From Sparassis latifolia (lineage: Eukaryota; Basidiomycota; Agaricomycetes; Polyporales; Sparassidaceae), in contig CM031557.1 of NCBI GenBank assembly GCA_018466975.1, positions 806,001-870,000 on the forward strand: a stretch of DNA of 64,000 nt. The letters are read 5' to 3'. The notes below the pieces were generated by a model. That model saw only the letters and a program-made list of their open reading frames with translations, was not told the origin of the DNA and searched no databases. Shown here piece by piece: positions 54,877 through 64,000 of the stretch (positions are counted from its first letter, which is position 1; each line of letters opens with the position of its first letter). Both the position numbers and the translations under genes were made by a program.

Positions 54877-55937
54877 TCTGCGAGACAAACAATACTGGTC
54901 TGGGTAATACGTAATTTCAGTGGGTACTACAGATGACCCTGTGCTGTGCTGAGGTTGTTACCGTCGGCGAGTCATGTTACACAGAGTTCGGCTTCGATCG
55001 ATCGGGATCGATAGAGATAATTAAAGCTGTTTGAAGCCGCAAGTATTGCTCTACTATCGATGACCCGGATGTGCCATAATATGGCACTTCTGGTCCCGCA
55101 GCACGACATCTTGCTCAATTGTCTGCGGCATCTCAGATAATGTTTCTGTAGTATACAGAGTACCATACACCATTTTTCGGATTTTTTTTAGTTGTATTGG
55201 ACACCTTGGAGAGATGCCGAGGTGTGGCACCAGCCAAATACAGTCTTCCAATCCCGAATTTCTTGGGATCCAAGTGTGCCATCTTTGCTTCCCAAACTTT
55301 TACAGTATTAAATTAGAGTATGTATGACTCTCTGTCTATAATTTCGAGGGAATCGGACAGGAGGATCAAACCACAGAAGAAGCTATGGCACTTCTGGGTC
55401 ATATGGCATATCCGGGTCACTGATAGTAGTAGTGAACGTTGAGCATTATGGCGTACCGCTTGTACCTTTATTGTTATCAGCAAAGCGTACCAGCACAGCA
55501 TAGCATATAGTCAGCATATCTTAGAAACAACCTATCCTAAATTGAATAATTATACTTATGTAATACAAGAGGCTCAGATTTAATGTGTTTGCACTTATTA
55601 GGATCCAAAGCCATCAACTTCTTCCTTTTCCGGACGTTCAAACCTTCATGTCGGCCACACCGTTCCCTCACGCCTAGCGGCACTCACGCGTCTACGATGC
55701 GCAATATTTCAGACATCATACAACCCACCCTCAGCTCTAACTGGTGCAAAATATCTCCATGCAAGCCTGTGCACACAATATGATCGGACGTGAAAGCGCC
55801 CGCAGTTTTAATGTGCAGGTGCGCGTTCGCTCCCAGAGTCTCATTGCTGTACCCTCCCGAGTCCACTGACTATCTCCATGTCCAAAGCCGTGCTTGCCCT
55901 TGTCCTAGACCCCTTGCTGTGCTTACTGCACCAGGTG
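54877..55937. other. AT-rich intergenic region, no gene supported
   Basis: Upstream of the peptidase gene and before the first MITE. Short ORFs only. Contains two similar GTGCCATA-ATATGGCAC type half sites near 55070-55090 and 55385-55410 (TGGCACTTCTGG both times), with no clear element boundary. Confidence 0.45.
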
Positions 55938-56161
55938 CATCAGCAAAACCCAACTTTTACTTAAAAGGGTACTTAAATGACTTAAATGGACTTACAATCC
56001 TTATTTAAGGGTATAAGGTCAAAAAGGAGCCTAATGCATATTACACGAGTGTCTGAAATCAGACTTATTGACACTTATTTGAAGACTTATTACCTTAAAT
56101 AAGGGTTGTAAGACCGAAAAGTCAAAATAGCTCTGTAAGAAAAAGTTGGGTTTTGCTGATG
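55938..56161. mobile_element. MITE-like element, copy 1
   Basis: About 224 AT-rich bases bounded by inverted repeats: CATCAGCAAAACCCAACTTT at the left and its complement, ending GTTTTGCTGATG, at the right. Internally CTTATTTAAGG and CCTTAAATAAG repeat the hairpin logic, and the whole unit can fold on itself. It has no coding capacity. Copy 2 lies at 56657-56873. No convincing target duplication is visible. Confidence 0.8.
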
Positions 56162-56656
56162 TGTGGAAATATATTTCTTGTCCACTCTATCGGATCTGCA
56201 CTAGGGTCGAAAAATCCAGAGATTAGTTCAGACTCGGCGTGAACATGCTCTGCATGATGAGGTCCGAGCATGCACGGCACATCGCCGTATGTTATATTTA
56301 TCTTTCAATTTCTTGTGCACATAATGATGCTTGACATCAAAATGTTTATGGCATCCAAGACAACAGCAGAACGGAGAAATTGAATCTCACAGACGTTTAC
56401 TGACACCAACAAAATCTGAACACGTGGTGAGCTGGGCCACATGATCGTGTAGCGGCTAGCCATGCAAGCTTCAGCTTCCTGCCAGGGTCTCAAGCTCGAG
56501 CTCGAGTCAAGCTTCACTTGTTTATACGTCACTCAGCCCCAGTTCTCTCACAGTGCCCGCTTTTTTAAACTTAAAGGGCAAAAGTTTTCATTCAACCCTT
56601 CATCATGTCCTGCCAGTGGACATCTGAGCTTAACTGTAGAACTGGCTGGGTGACTT

Positions 56657-56873
56657 CATCAGGAAAACCAAACTTTTCCTTAAAAGGGCACTTAAATGAC
56701 TTAAATGGACTTATGATCCTTATTTAAGGGAATAAGGACAAAAAGGGCCTAAGCCATATTCCCTGAGTGTCTGAAATTTGACTTATTGACACTTATTTAA
56801 ATACTTATGACCTGAAATAAGGGTTGTCAGACCTAAAAGTCTAAATAAGTTCTCAAGTTGGGTTTTCCTGATG
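56657..56873. mobile_element. MITE-like element, copy 2
   Basis: 217 bases bounded by CATCAGGAAAACCAAACTTT and its near-complement ending GGGTTTTCCTGATG. It is similar to copy 1 throughout (for example ACTTAAATGACTTAAATGG and AAATAAGGGTTGT). Both ends of each copy carry the same base at the diagnostic position (CATCAGC in copy 1, CATCAGG in copy 2), so each copy keeps its own matched ends. It is nested inside the inverted-repeat-bounded element. Confidence 0.8.
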
Positions 56874-57169
56874 GCCTTGGATGGTACGTGCCTGTCATCC
56901 GGCTGAAAGCATCTGTATGAATGGTTCTTCTGCTGTTATTTCTACATGATGAAATGTGTACATGCTCTATGAAGCATACTACTACTAGCACAGCATGTAC
57001 AATAGCGCGCTCCAGTCCTTTCAAGTGTCTCAGTGTCTAGATCATCACTCTAGTGCCCCTTGCTTGTCCTGGCGTCCTTGTAATTCATCACAAACCAGCT
57101 AACACTCTCCTCTAATGCTGTGTGAAGCAAGCCACGGTCAGCTTTATTAACAAGGCTAGCGGGAGCAGT

Positions 57170-58138
57170 CTATGAACCTTCCTTGAATGGTGTGAACTTG
57201 AACTCGCCAATGAGTGACAGCAGCTTCTTGTTCGATGCAGGCTTGCAGAACTGGCCGTCAGTGTGGCTGGTATTGAAGGTGTACTCGTCCTTGAACTCCA
57301 TCGCTTTCACGATCACGTCCACGACTGCTTGATGCTTATCTCCTCATGTTCCTCCACCGCATGCCACACATCAGGCCAGCCATGGCACAGAAATTTAATA
57401 TGTGATACGGAAGAGATGTAGATGAATGTGTACTAGAGAGGATGAGTGGCTTGACATCTTTGTATTCCTGCAGCTGCCAGATGAAGAGCTTCGCAAGATC
57501 GCGAGAGTAGATGAACTGTCGCAGGGGCTTCCCAGTGTCCTCCACAATGAATGGCGTGCCATTCTCTGCGGACAGAGTCAGTGGCGTAAAAATGAGATAG
57601 GGCAGAGAGCATACTCTTCGCGAGGTAGCACTTGTGGATGAGCCCTGGGATGACATGTGCGCTCTCGAGATTACTGAGGGACACATTCAGGTCAGAAAAA
57701 AAAATAGGAGATGCAGATGACTGACTAGTTATCGTGCGGGCCAAAGATTTCATCGGGATAGCGGATGTGATGTTGCATCCGTACTGGTCCTTGTACATGC
57801 TGCACAATCCAGGAATTAAGACGATGGACTGGACCTGGTGACTTGGACGTGGCACTCACTGTCCACCAGCCTCTTTGCCTGCATGTAGCTGAAGTTGCTC
57901 TCATGTGGAAGGCCGAGGTGGATCTTCGTCTCATTCAGTGGGTATCAAACTTTGTCTGGGAAGACACAGGTCAAGAGACAGGAGATGTCCTTCTTGATGC
58001 CAAAGAGGTACAAGGTGTACAAGACATTGTCTCTGAGGAAAGTGAGCTGTGGGTCCGTATAAGCCATTAATCCGTGAGAAGGTGGGAGTACAACTGACTT
58101 GTAACTTCATGTCGATGAAGACACACCCAACTACATGG
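57170..58138 (-). pseudogene. GDP-L-fucose synthase, 5'-truncated pseudogene
   Basis: Remains of the NADPH-dependent epimerase-reductase that makes GDP-L-fucose. Recognisable pieces in order: [105 protein letters not shown] and KPASNKKLLSLIGEFKFTPF, stop at 57170. Damage: the N-terminal Rossmann part is missing and replaced at 58138 by the palindrome arm; an in-frame TGA follows FPDKV; a frameshift lies between SAIP and FGPHDN; an intron donor is lost after HDN; and a base is missing before VVDVIVKAMEF. Intron remnants show the source was genomic DNA, not a processed transcript. It is not expected to make enzyme. Confidence 0.88.
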
Positions 58139-59004
58139 CATGCAAGCTTCAGCTTCCTGCCAGCAATCCTCATCCCCTGCTCTTCAATCCTCATCCTCAG
58201 CTCTTCGACCACCCTAAGGGTTGCTTCAAACTTTGCACATGCATTCAAAATATGGGCCTTCTCCTCTTTGAACAAGATGCAAATCTTCTCTGCACGTTCC
58301 CGAGCCTTCTTGGCAGGTATGATTGAGAAGGTTCCCTAACACCCTGAATTGCCCCAGTTCTCATGCTGATGAGCTGGCTGGGAGTCAGGTGGATAATGAT
58401 GAGTTGGCTGGGGATCAGGCTGGGGAGCCATCTGAGTCTGTGTGCTACCACTAGCCTTGCCGGGTAGGGTTGGGGCAGGATTCTGGGTCCTCATGAGAAG
58501 CGTGTAGACTATGCTGGCATACCAGTAACAGTTTCTTCGGAAGAGACTGTACTGGGTTGAGTAATGGTGAGCCACAACATCACTCAACACAGTACAGTCT
58601 CTTCCAGAGAAACTGTTACTGGTATGCCAGCATAGTCTACACGCTTCTCACAAGGACCCAGAATCCTGCCCCAACCCTACCCGGCAAGGCTAGTGGTAGC
58701 ACACAGACTCAGATGGCTCCCCAGCCTGATCCCCAGCCAACTCATCATTATCCACCTGACTCCCAGCCAGCTCATCAGCATGAGAACTGGGGCAATTCAG
58801 GGTGTTAGGGAATCTTCTCAATCATACCTGCTGAGAAGGCTCGGGAACGTGCAGAGAAGGTTTGCATCTTGTTTGAAGAGGAGAAGGCCCATATTTTGAA
58901 TGCACGTACAAAGTTGGGAGCAACCCTCGGGATGGTCAAAGAGCTGAGGATGAGGATTGAAGAGCAGGAGATGAGAATTGCTGGCAGGAAGCTGAAGCTT
59001 GCAT
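58139..59004. repeat. Large palindrome (424-bp arms, 19-bp spacer)
   Basis: Left arm 58139-58562 and right arm 58582-59004 are inverted copies with only scattered differences; the spacer is 58563-58581. Each arm encodes, outward, a Gln/Pro-rich stretch (TQTQMAPQPDPQPTHHYPPD), then a coiled-coil piece (KAHILNARTKLGATLGMVKE, LRMRIEEQEMRIAGRKLKLA in the right arm). On the left, the coiled-coil frame runs directly into the fucose-synthase remnant. I do not recognise the coiled-coil protein; it may be part of the transposon's own gene. Confidence 0.9.
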
Positions 59005-59104
59005 GGCTAGCCACTACACGATCATGTGACCCAGCTCACCACGCGTCTTCGGTTCGGTTTCGAACAATGAAGACTCTTTCTTTGTTCGTCTAGCTCGTAC
59101 CGCC

Positions 59105-60938
59105 ATGTCTCATAATCCTAAAACACCTTCGAATTCGAGATATCGCTCTCGATCAGAGGCGAAGATGCCACTCACACCCTCCCTCACTGCTGGTCTGAAT
59201 TCACTCAGTCTCGCCCCGTCGTCGACGAAATCGAGATCAGACTTGTCTATGGCAAATCCTTTCTTGTTGAGTCGCCCAGGATCTCCTACTATGCGGGGAA
59301 CATCTGGAAGTACTAGTGCTAGCACGAGCAAGGGCAAGAGCAAGAGCAGGCCCGCGTCGCCCATCAAGCGACAAACGAGTGGCGCCCTCCAAGTTTCAGA
59401 GAGCCTGCATCGCCAGGCGAGCACTGGAGTCTTGAGGAAGGGCGGTGTAGAGAGCAAACTGGACGTGATCACGCACGACTACGTGCCGCCCAAGTCGGAG
59501 AAGAGGTCAAAATCTCAGCCTTCGGTGCGTTCTCACTCGTCGAGCCATGCCATTGTGGAATTAAGCGACAACGTCCAGAGGGACACCCGTGATAGGTTCA
59601 TTACTGTGCGCGACCCTACAGATGAGGTAGCGGCGACACTCGACTTGATGTCGCTGAACCCGCAATCTGCGTCGCCTGGGCACACGGCACGCCTCGCGGC
59701 TGCCACTGGTGTGCCACTGAACCGACGTGTTCTTTCTTACCATGAGCCCCCACCAGCATCGTCCTCGGACCCTCTCCTTGCACAGGCGCGCGAGTTTGCC
59801 AGGCCGCTTTACGCACGGCCGGGTGCTCTGCCGAACTCTACATCCTCAACCACCAGCAAGGGCAGGAAGATTGCGACTCAGCCAGAGCGCGTGCTAGACG
59901 CGCCCGGCATGGTGGACGATTTCTACCTCAATCTAGTCGCGTGGAGCTCGCTGAACATACTTGCTGTCGCGCTTGCAGAAAATACATACATCTGGCGCGC
60001 AGATTCGGGCGAGGTCGTGCACTTGGGCGAGGCCCCAGAGGCGACGTACGTCGCTGCGGTCGACTTTTCGAACGATGGACAGTTTCTGGGTGTCGGACTT
60101 GGCTCGGGCGCAGTCGAGCTCTGGGACGTGGAAACGCAGACGAAGTTGCGCACGATGGCAGGGCATGCGAGCCAAGTTGCGTGCCTGTCGTGGTACGAGC
60201 ACCTGCTGACCTCCGGGTGTGGAGACGGCAGCATTTGGCATCATGATGTGCGTGTTGCACGGCACAAAGTCGGAGAGCTCATGGGACACCAGGGCGAGGT
60301 GTGTGGGTTGAAGTGGCGGAGCGATGGCGAGCTCCTCGCCAGTGGTGGAAATGATAACGTAGTGAACGTCTGGGACGGGCGTGTCGGAGACGTCTCGCCG
60401 GGAACTCGATCCGCTGCTCGCTGGACGAAGCGAAACCATACTGCTGCTGTCAAGGTATGTGACTTGTGCTGGAGCTATAGGTGCGTCTGACAGCCGACTC
60501 TCGCAGGCAGTTGCATGGTGCCCGTGGCAGCCGTCCCTACTGGCGTCAGGCGGTGGTACGTCCGACGCGACGGTGCATATATGGAACACCACCACCGGTG
60601 CGCGCCTGCATTCGCTGGTCACGCCGTCGCAGGTCACGTCGATCCAATGGTCTCCGCACAAGAAGGAATTCCTCACAACGCACGGCTACCCGACAAACGC
60701 GCTCATGGTGCATTCCTATCCTTCGATGGAACGCGTCGTCGAGATCCGTGACGCGCACGACTCGCGCGTGCTCTGGAGCGCGCTGGGCCCTGCTGGTGAC
60801 ATGGTGTGCACGGGGGCGGGAGATGAAAATCTGAAGTTCTGGCGCATCTGGGATGTGCCTAGGGTCAAGAAGGGCAAAGAGGCGAAGGACACTGGCAGAA
60901 CCAGCAGCACTAGGAGTGGGATTTTGAGCATCCGGTAG
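59105..60938 (+). CDS. CDC20: CDC20-type activator of the anaphase-promoting complex
   Basis: WD40 substrate-recruiting subunit of APC/C. Two exons, MSHNPKTPSNSRYRSRSEAK at 59105 to GILSIR at 60938, with a short intron after NHTAAVK (about 60455-60507). The Ser/Thr/Pro-rich N-terminus holds a C-box-like DTRDRFITVRDP. The hallmark PERVLDAPGMVDDFYLNLV opens the seven-blade propeller (YIWRADSGEVVHLGEAPE; VACLSWYEHLLTSGCGDGSI; LASGGNDNVVNVWDG; CTGAGDENLKFWRIW). The protein ends in Ile-Arg, the IR tail that docks on APC/C. Unlike CDH1-type activators, the region before the propeller is poorly conserved. The promoter region is only 62 bp from the end of the inverted-repeat element. Confidence 0.93.
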
Positions 60939-61290
60939 ATGTACTGGAATGCGATTTGGAACATCTTTTGACCGAATGTAATGTCGACAGGATCTTTGAT
61001 GAAATGGAACGACTGACGACTGACCTGTGTGCGCTCCACGGACAAGTAGTACCGATGTATTGCAAGTCGAATGATCATGGGGGCAAATGGATTGATACTT
61101 GCATGAGATCGCTCTGCGACCGGTCTACCGTATTCTTGACAATCCCAAACCAGTCTGGAGACTAATTGTACTGAGATGGACCTAGACTCAAAATACGTGC
61201 AGGGAAGTGTGAGAACAGAGGCAGAAAGAGGATCAATCTTGTCTCGCACAAAGTACAACAAGCGGGTAAACCACCAACGAAATTTCTCGG
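60939..61290. other. Convergent intergenic spacer
   Basis: 352 bases between the ends of CDC20 (plus) and proteasome beta-4 (minus); nothing recognised. Confidence 0.5.
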
Positions 61291-61986
61291 CTATAGCTCG
61301 ACTTCCCGAACACCATCCTTGTCTACCACCTTCACCTTGTATCTCCCTGGCGCCACAATCAGCCGCTTCGCGACCTCGTCGATGCACCTCCGCAAGACAG
61401 CGAGACCTTCCTCCAGCGTTGCTTCCGGATTATGATAACTACGATGGATCAGACACCCGACAACAGTGCGAAACGCACATCGCACACTCACCGATCGAGT
61501 AAACTGAGTGCAAAGTAGCTGCCGTAGCCGTGCGCGGCAAACGGGACACTTGCTTGCGTGCCGAGGTAGTCGACCCAGTATAGATGAGGGCTGTGTGTGC
61601 TCGTGTCGTACCCGCCGAGAAGGAGGTTGACTGCATACGGTCGGCGTGACCGAGCAGAATCTGCGAGAGCACGGCGTATCCAGGACGCGGCTGAGGGCGG
61701 GCGCAGTGCATAGTCGTTGCGGATCTGGTATAGACGGATGTTTCTCTCCACGTATTCGGCGAACTGCACGGTGTCACCTGCATTACATTGGCGTGTCGAG
61801 GTCAAATTTTCTAGAAGATATACGCATTTGCGTACCTGGTTCTCCAGAGTAAGCCATGAGAAGGTTGGGACCTAGGACCTTTATTTTGTCCTCGTCCGAC
61901 TTCATCTTGATGATGGAGCGTGCGGCGGTCATGTCAGCGGCAACTATAACATAGCCCTTGCCCGTCAAAGCAAATGAAATATCCAT
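61291..61986 (-). CDS. PRE1: 20S proteasome subunit beta type-2 (beta-4)
   Basis: A non-catalytic beta subunit of the 20S core. Three exons from [20 protein letters not shown] at 61986 to [10 protein letters not shown] at 61291. The first intron splits [14 protein letters not shown] and the second (GTGAGT..CGTAG) splits [17 protein letters not shown]. There is no catalytic Thr after a propeptide, as expected for beta-4. Motifs [36 protein letters not shown] and [16 protein letters not shown] are diagnostic. The length, about 195 residues, is normal. Confidence 0.95.
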
Positions 61987-63382
61987 GATGGGCTCGTCGT
62001 CGTGGTCGTCGGAAGAGTTGGCGGAAGAGAGATGCGGACTATACTTGCAAGCAGTACGCGTGTGCTCGACGCGTCACCGTCACGGTCATGCCAGATCGGC
62101 ATATTCCGAGACTCCGATAAGTCTGTTTGGCTCGTTGCAACCGTACCCACCGACCATCATCGAGACGAGTTCACACTTCTGACATCTCTGTCAAGAATTT
62201 CAACCCGGGAGATTGAAGACCTTTGGAACGACTGCACGCACTACACTCAATCGAGGTTAGTTGCGTGCAGTCTCTAAGTCTCAGAAAGCTTTCCTGTCGG
62301 AGCGATCCTCTTATGTTATACCAGCAAACAGAACCGGAATCGCGCTGGTTCATGAGTTGATACAAACTTCTTTTGTCAAATTTCCATCTCGCAATATTCT
62401 CTAGAGGACAGTCAAGGTGCGTATGTCATTAAACACGACCTGAAATGCCTAATAATCCACCATGCTTAGTCATGACGACCCGTAGTCTGTTGCACAGTCA
62501 CCATCCGCGCGTGTAAAGCGGTGAATTCACAGTCACCGCTCAGCACGCATGCGTGGTCTCTATACCTGCCTTCCAGGCTTCTTCCGATGTTTGCATTTCA
62601 CCGATTTGACTTGCATATTAGATATTTGCTACAACATCCTTAAAACAACCACTAGTCGGACAGCCGTCTAGGCTTGCACACCTTACGTACCCCTCCCCGC
62701 AGATAGGTTGATATCGGGGCCTCAAAGCATTATTCAGACATCCTCGGTGACAGTCGATGATCCGATAGAGATTTACGTGCTGCACCATTTTGCATATTTG
62801 AACCAACCGGATGCCATCTGCATTCATAAGAACTGCAAATAAGCTGGCGCTATTTGTCTCGTGCATCGCAAAGGTCCGTCAGTCAATGAAATCCGTCGTT
62901 ATGTAGACGCAGGCCTGGCGTCGATCACATCCCTTTGGAGAAATTCCCATATATGGGAGTCGAGTATGTACGATACACTGAGCTACGACACTCGAACTCT
63001 CATGCATTACTTTGAGCAGCGTCGTGTGCCCTTTTTTGTTTGATTGCTCTTCGTCCAACCTATTGCCTCAGAGTTCCCAGTTGGAACAGATAGATCGACC
63101 TGGTCCCTGCAGACAGCGGTGCCTCCTGACTAGTATGAATACAATGTCGATGGCAGGTGAGACAGCGGATGCAAGTTACTAGGGGCAAACTCCTGGCGGC
63201 TAGGCCGTAAAATCGTGTGGTACTTAAAGGTAGAGCGGATGGGAATGCCTTTCCTAGGCCTCTTAACACCGTCCATTACTCCCGTCGTCCGCAAGGCAAG
63301 CCCATCCTCCAATTGAATAGTAGTAGAGATACAATACTGATTGAAGCTATTTTAGCCGATCAAACAGCACGACAGTAGATCC
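61987..63382. other. Intergenic, no gene supported
   Basis: Upstream of proteasome beta-4. Frames at 62002-62277 and 62861-63043 are open but have no family resemblance or splice partners. Confidence 0.45.
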
Positions 63383-63908
63383 ATGGCGAACACCAATCCG
63401 AGAAATTGGACAACGGCGAACCGTGAGCCGGCAGTTTAACTCCTTTCCTCAGGAGAGTATTAGGACGTAGTAGCACTAACTTGGGTCCTTTTACAGAGCC
63501 TATGACCCAGAAGCAAGCTGCCTGCATCGCCAGATTGGCGTTTTACCAACACATTAATATGAACGTAGCGCATTTGCGACACAGGATCTCCAAGGCAGAT
63601 GCGAGCGAGCTGATAACGATGATAAATGCTGGTCGGGTGCCGTCTCAGCAGCATCTGCTTGCGCTTGGACAGCAACAAGTCAGTCACCATGTGCTTGCAA
63701 TATGGAGGAGACACTGATTCCGTGTGAATAGATTATTCACCCGCAAGATCCATTCACTCTGGGGCATGCGAACAATCTCGCTACCCACGGTCAGAGAGCG
63801 TACTTGACCGAGTTGTTGACAGAGCGTGGCATGGTTGTCCACATCAGAGATAATCTGACGGTCGCAGAGGCTTCGGTTGTCATCGCAGCGTTGAGGAAGT
63901 TTTCTTGA
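63383..63908 (+). CDS. Small protein with two DUF3072-like modules
   Basis: Three exons joined in frame by hand: MANTNPRNWTTANREPA (63383-63433), then PMTQKQAACIARLAFYQHIN ... HLLALGQQQ, and IIHPQDPFTLGHANNLATHG ... VVIAALRKFS, stop at 63906-63908; about 118 residues. Introns use GTTTAA..ACAGAG and GTCAGT..GAATAG. Two modules share the pattern T-x2-Q-x3-(I/L)-x2-L ... (I/L)-x-(K/V)-A-(D/E)-A-S-x2-I: QKQAACIARL...ISKADASELI and GQRAYLTELL...LTVAEASVVI. This resembles the DUF3072 motif of short helical bacterial and fungal proteins. Function unknown; the splice sites are weak, so the model is moderately sure. Confidence 0.55.
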
Positions 63909-64000
63909 AGAGGCCCCGCGGTCCACGAGACGTTTAGGAGGGGAAGGTGTACGATATATTTCTATGCTTATTCATGATATCTGTCTATGTTCCGGATTGT

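Larger units (their letters stand above)
56421..59043. mobile_element. Inverted-repeat-bounded element carrying a GDP-L-fucose synthase fragment
   Basis: 63-bp terminal inverted repeats at 56423-56485 and 58981-59043 differ at only two positions (CGTGGTGAGCTGGG at each outer end, CAGCTTCCTGCCAG inside). Between them lie MITE copy 2, a broken GDP-L-fucose synthase fragment (57170-58138) and a large palindrome (58139-59004) whose arms encode a short coiled-coil peptide. No transposase was found inside, so any movement would need help in trans, as in Pack-type elements. No target-site duplication is visible at the ends, which weakens the transposon reading. The right end stops 62 bp before the CDC20 start codon. 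Confidence 0.55.

Noticed and set aside
1..64000. CRISPR arrays, operons, bacterial-type promoters
   Set aside because: Spliced eukaryotic genes throughout; the only short tandem arrays (25-bp unit at 20.2 kb, TAC tract at 7.67 kb) have no spacers.

Overview
The window looks like nuclear DNA of an agaricomycete basidiomycete, most likely a wood-decay or mushroom-forming species. The evidence is a FunK1-type protein kinase, very intron-dense genes whose introns are mostly 48-65 nt with GT..AG ends, long Ser/Pro-rich extensions on regulatory proteins, and several lineage-only families beside housekeeping genes. Gene models were spliced by hand from reading frame, splice signals and known family sequence; they are models, not transcripts.

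Regions. 1-9.6 kb: the end of a FunK1-type kinase, a degenerate direct repeat, and a 15-exon integral-membrane oxidoreductase-like gene (4200-6449). 9.6-12.8 kb: an O-methyltransferase with long low-complexity ends. 13-23.5 kb: an accessory block with minus-strand genes and decayed copies of unrecognised proteins having acidic fronts and basic tails (13.5, 15.2, 19 and 21 kb, plus an orphan at 22.7 kb), interrupted by an NmrA-like gene, a SINE-like insertion and a 25-bp tandem repeat. 23.5-27.7 kb: GC-rich, no gene supported. 27.7-32.5 kb: a Zn2Cys6 transcription factor with an apparent one-base frameshift. 33-43 kb: a second accessory block with a decayed relative of the 13-21 kb proteins, a pair of about 190-residue paralogs, a PD-(D/E)XK-like protein, degenerate ORFs and a second NmrA-like gene.

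43.4-61.99 kb: mainly conserved genes, namely zuotin (ZUO1) divergent from a WRN-like 3'-5' exonuclease, a coiled-coil protein, HMG-CoA lyase, a small DMAC1/DUF4536-like protein, an S9 acylaminoacyl-peptidase-like enzyme, CDC20 and proteasome beta-4. Between the peptidase and CDC20 lies a mobile-element patch: two related MITEs and a 2.6-kb stretch bounded by 63-bp inverted repeats. That stretch holds a broken GDP-L-fucose synthase fragment and a 424-bp-arm palindrome, and it ends 62 bp before the CDC20 start codon. Near the right edge is a small protein with two DUF3072-like modules.

The best candidates for something undescribed are the orphan protein family spread over 13-33 kb and the inverted-repeat element carrying a host gene fragment upstream of CDC20.
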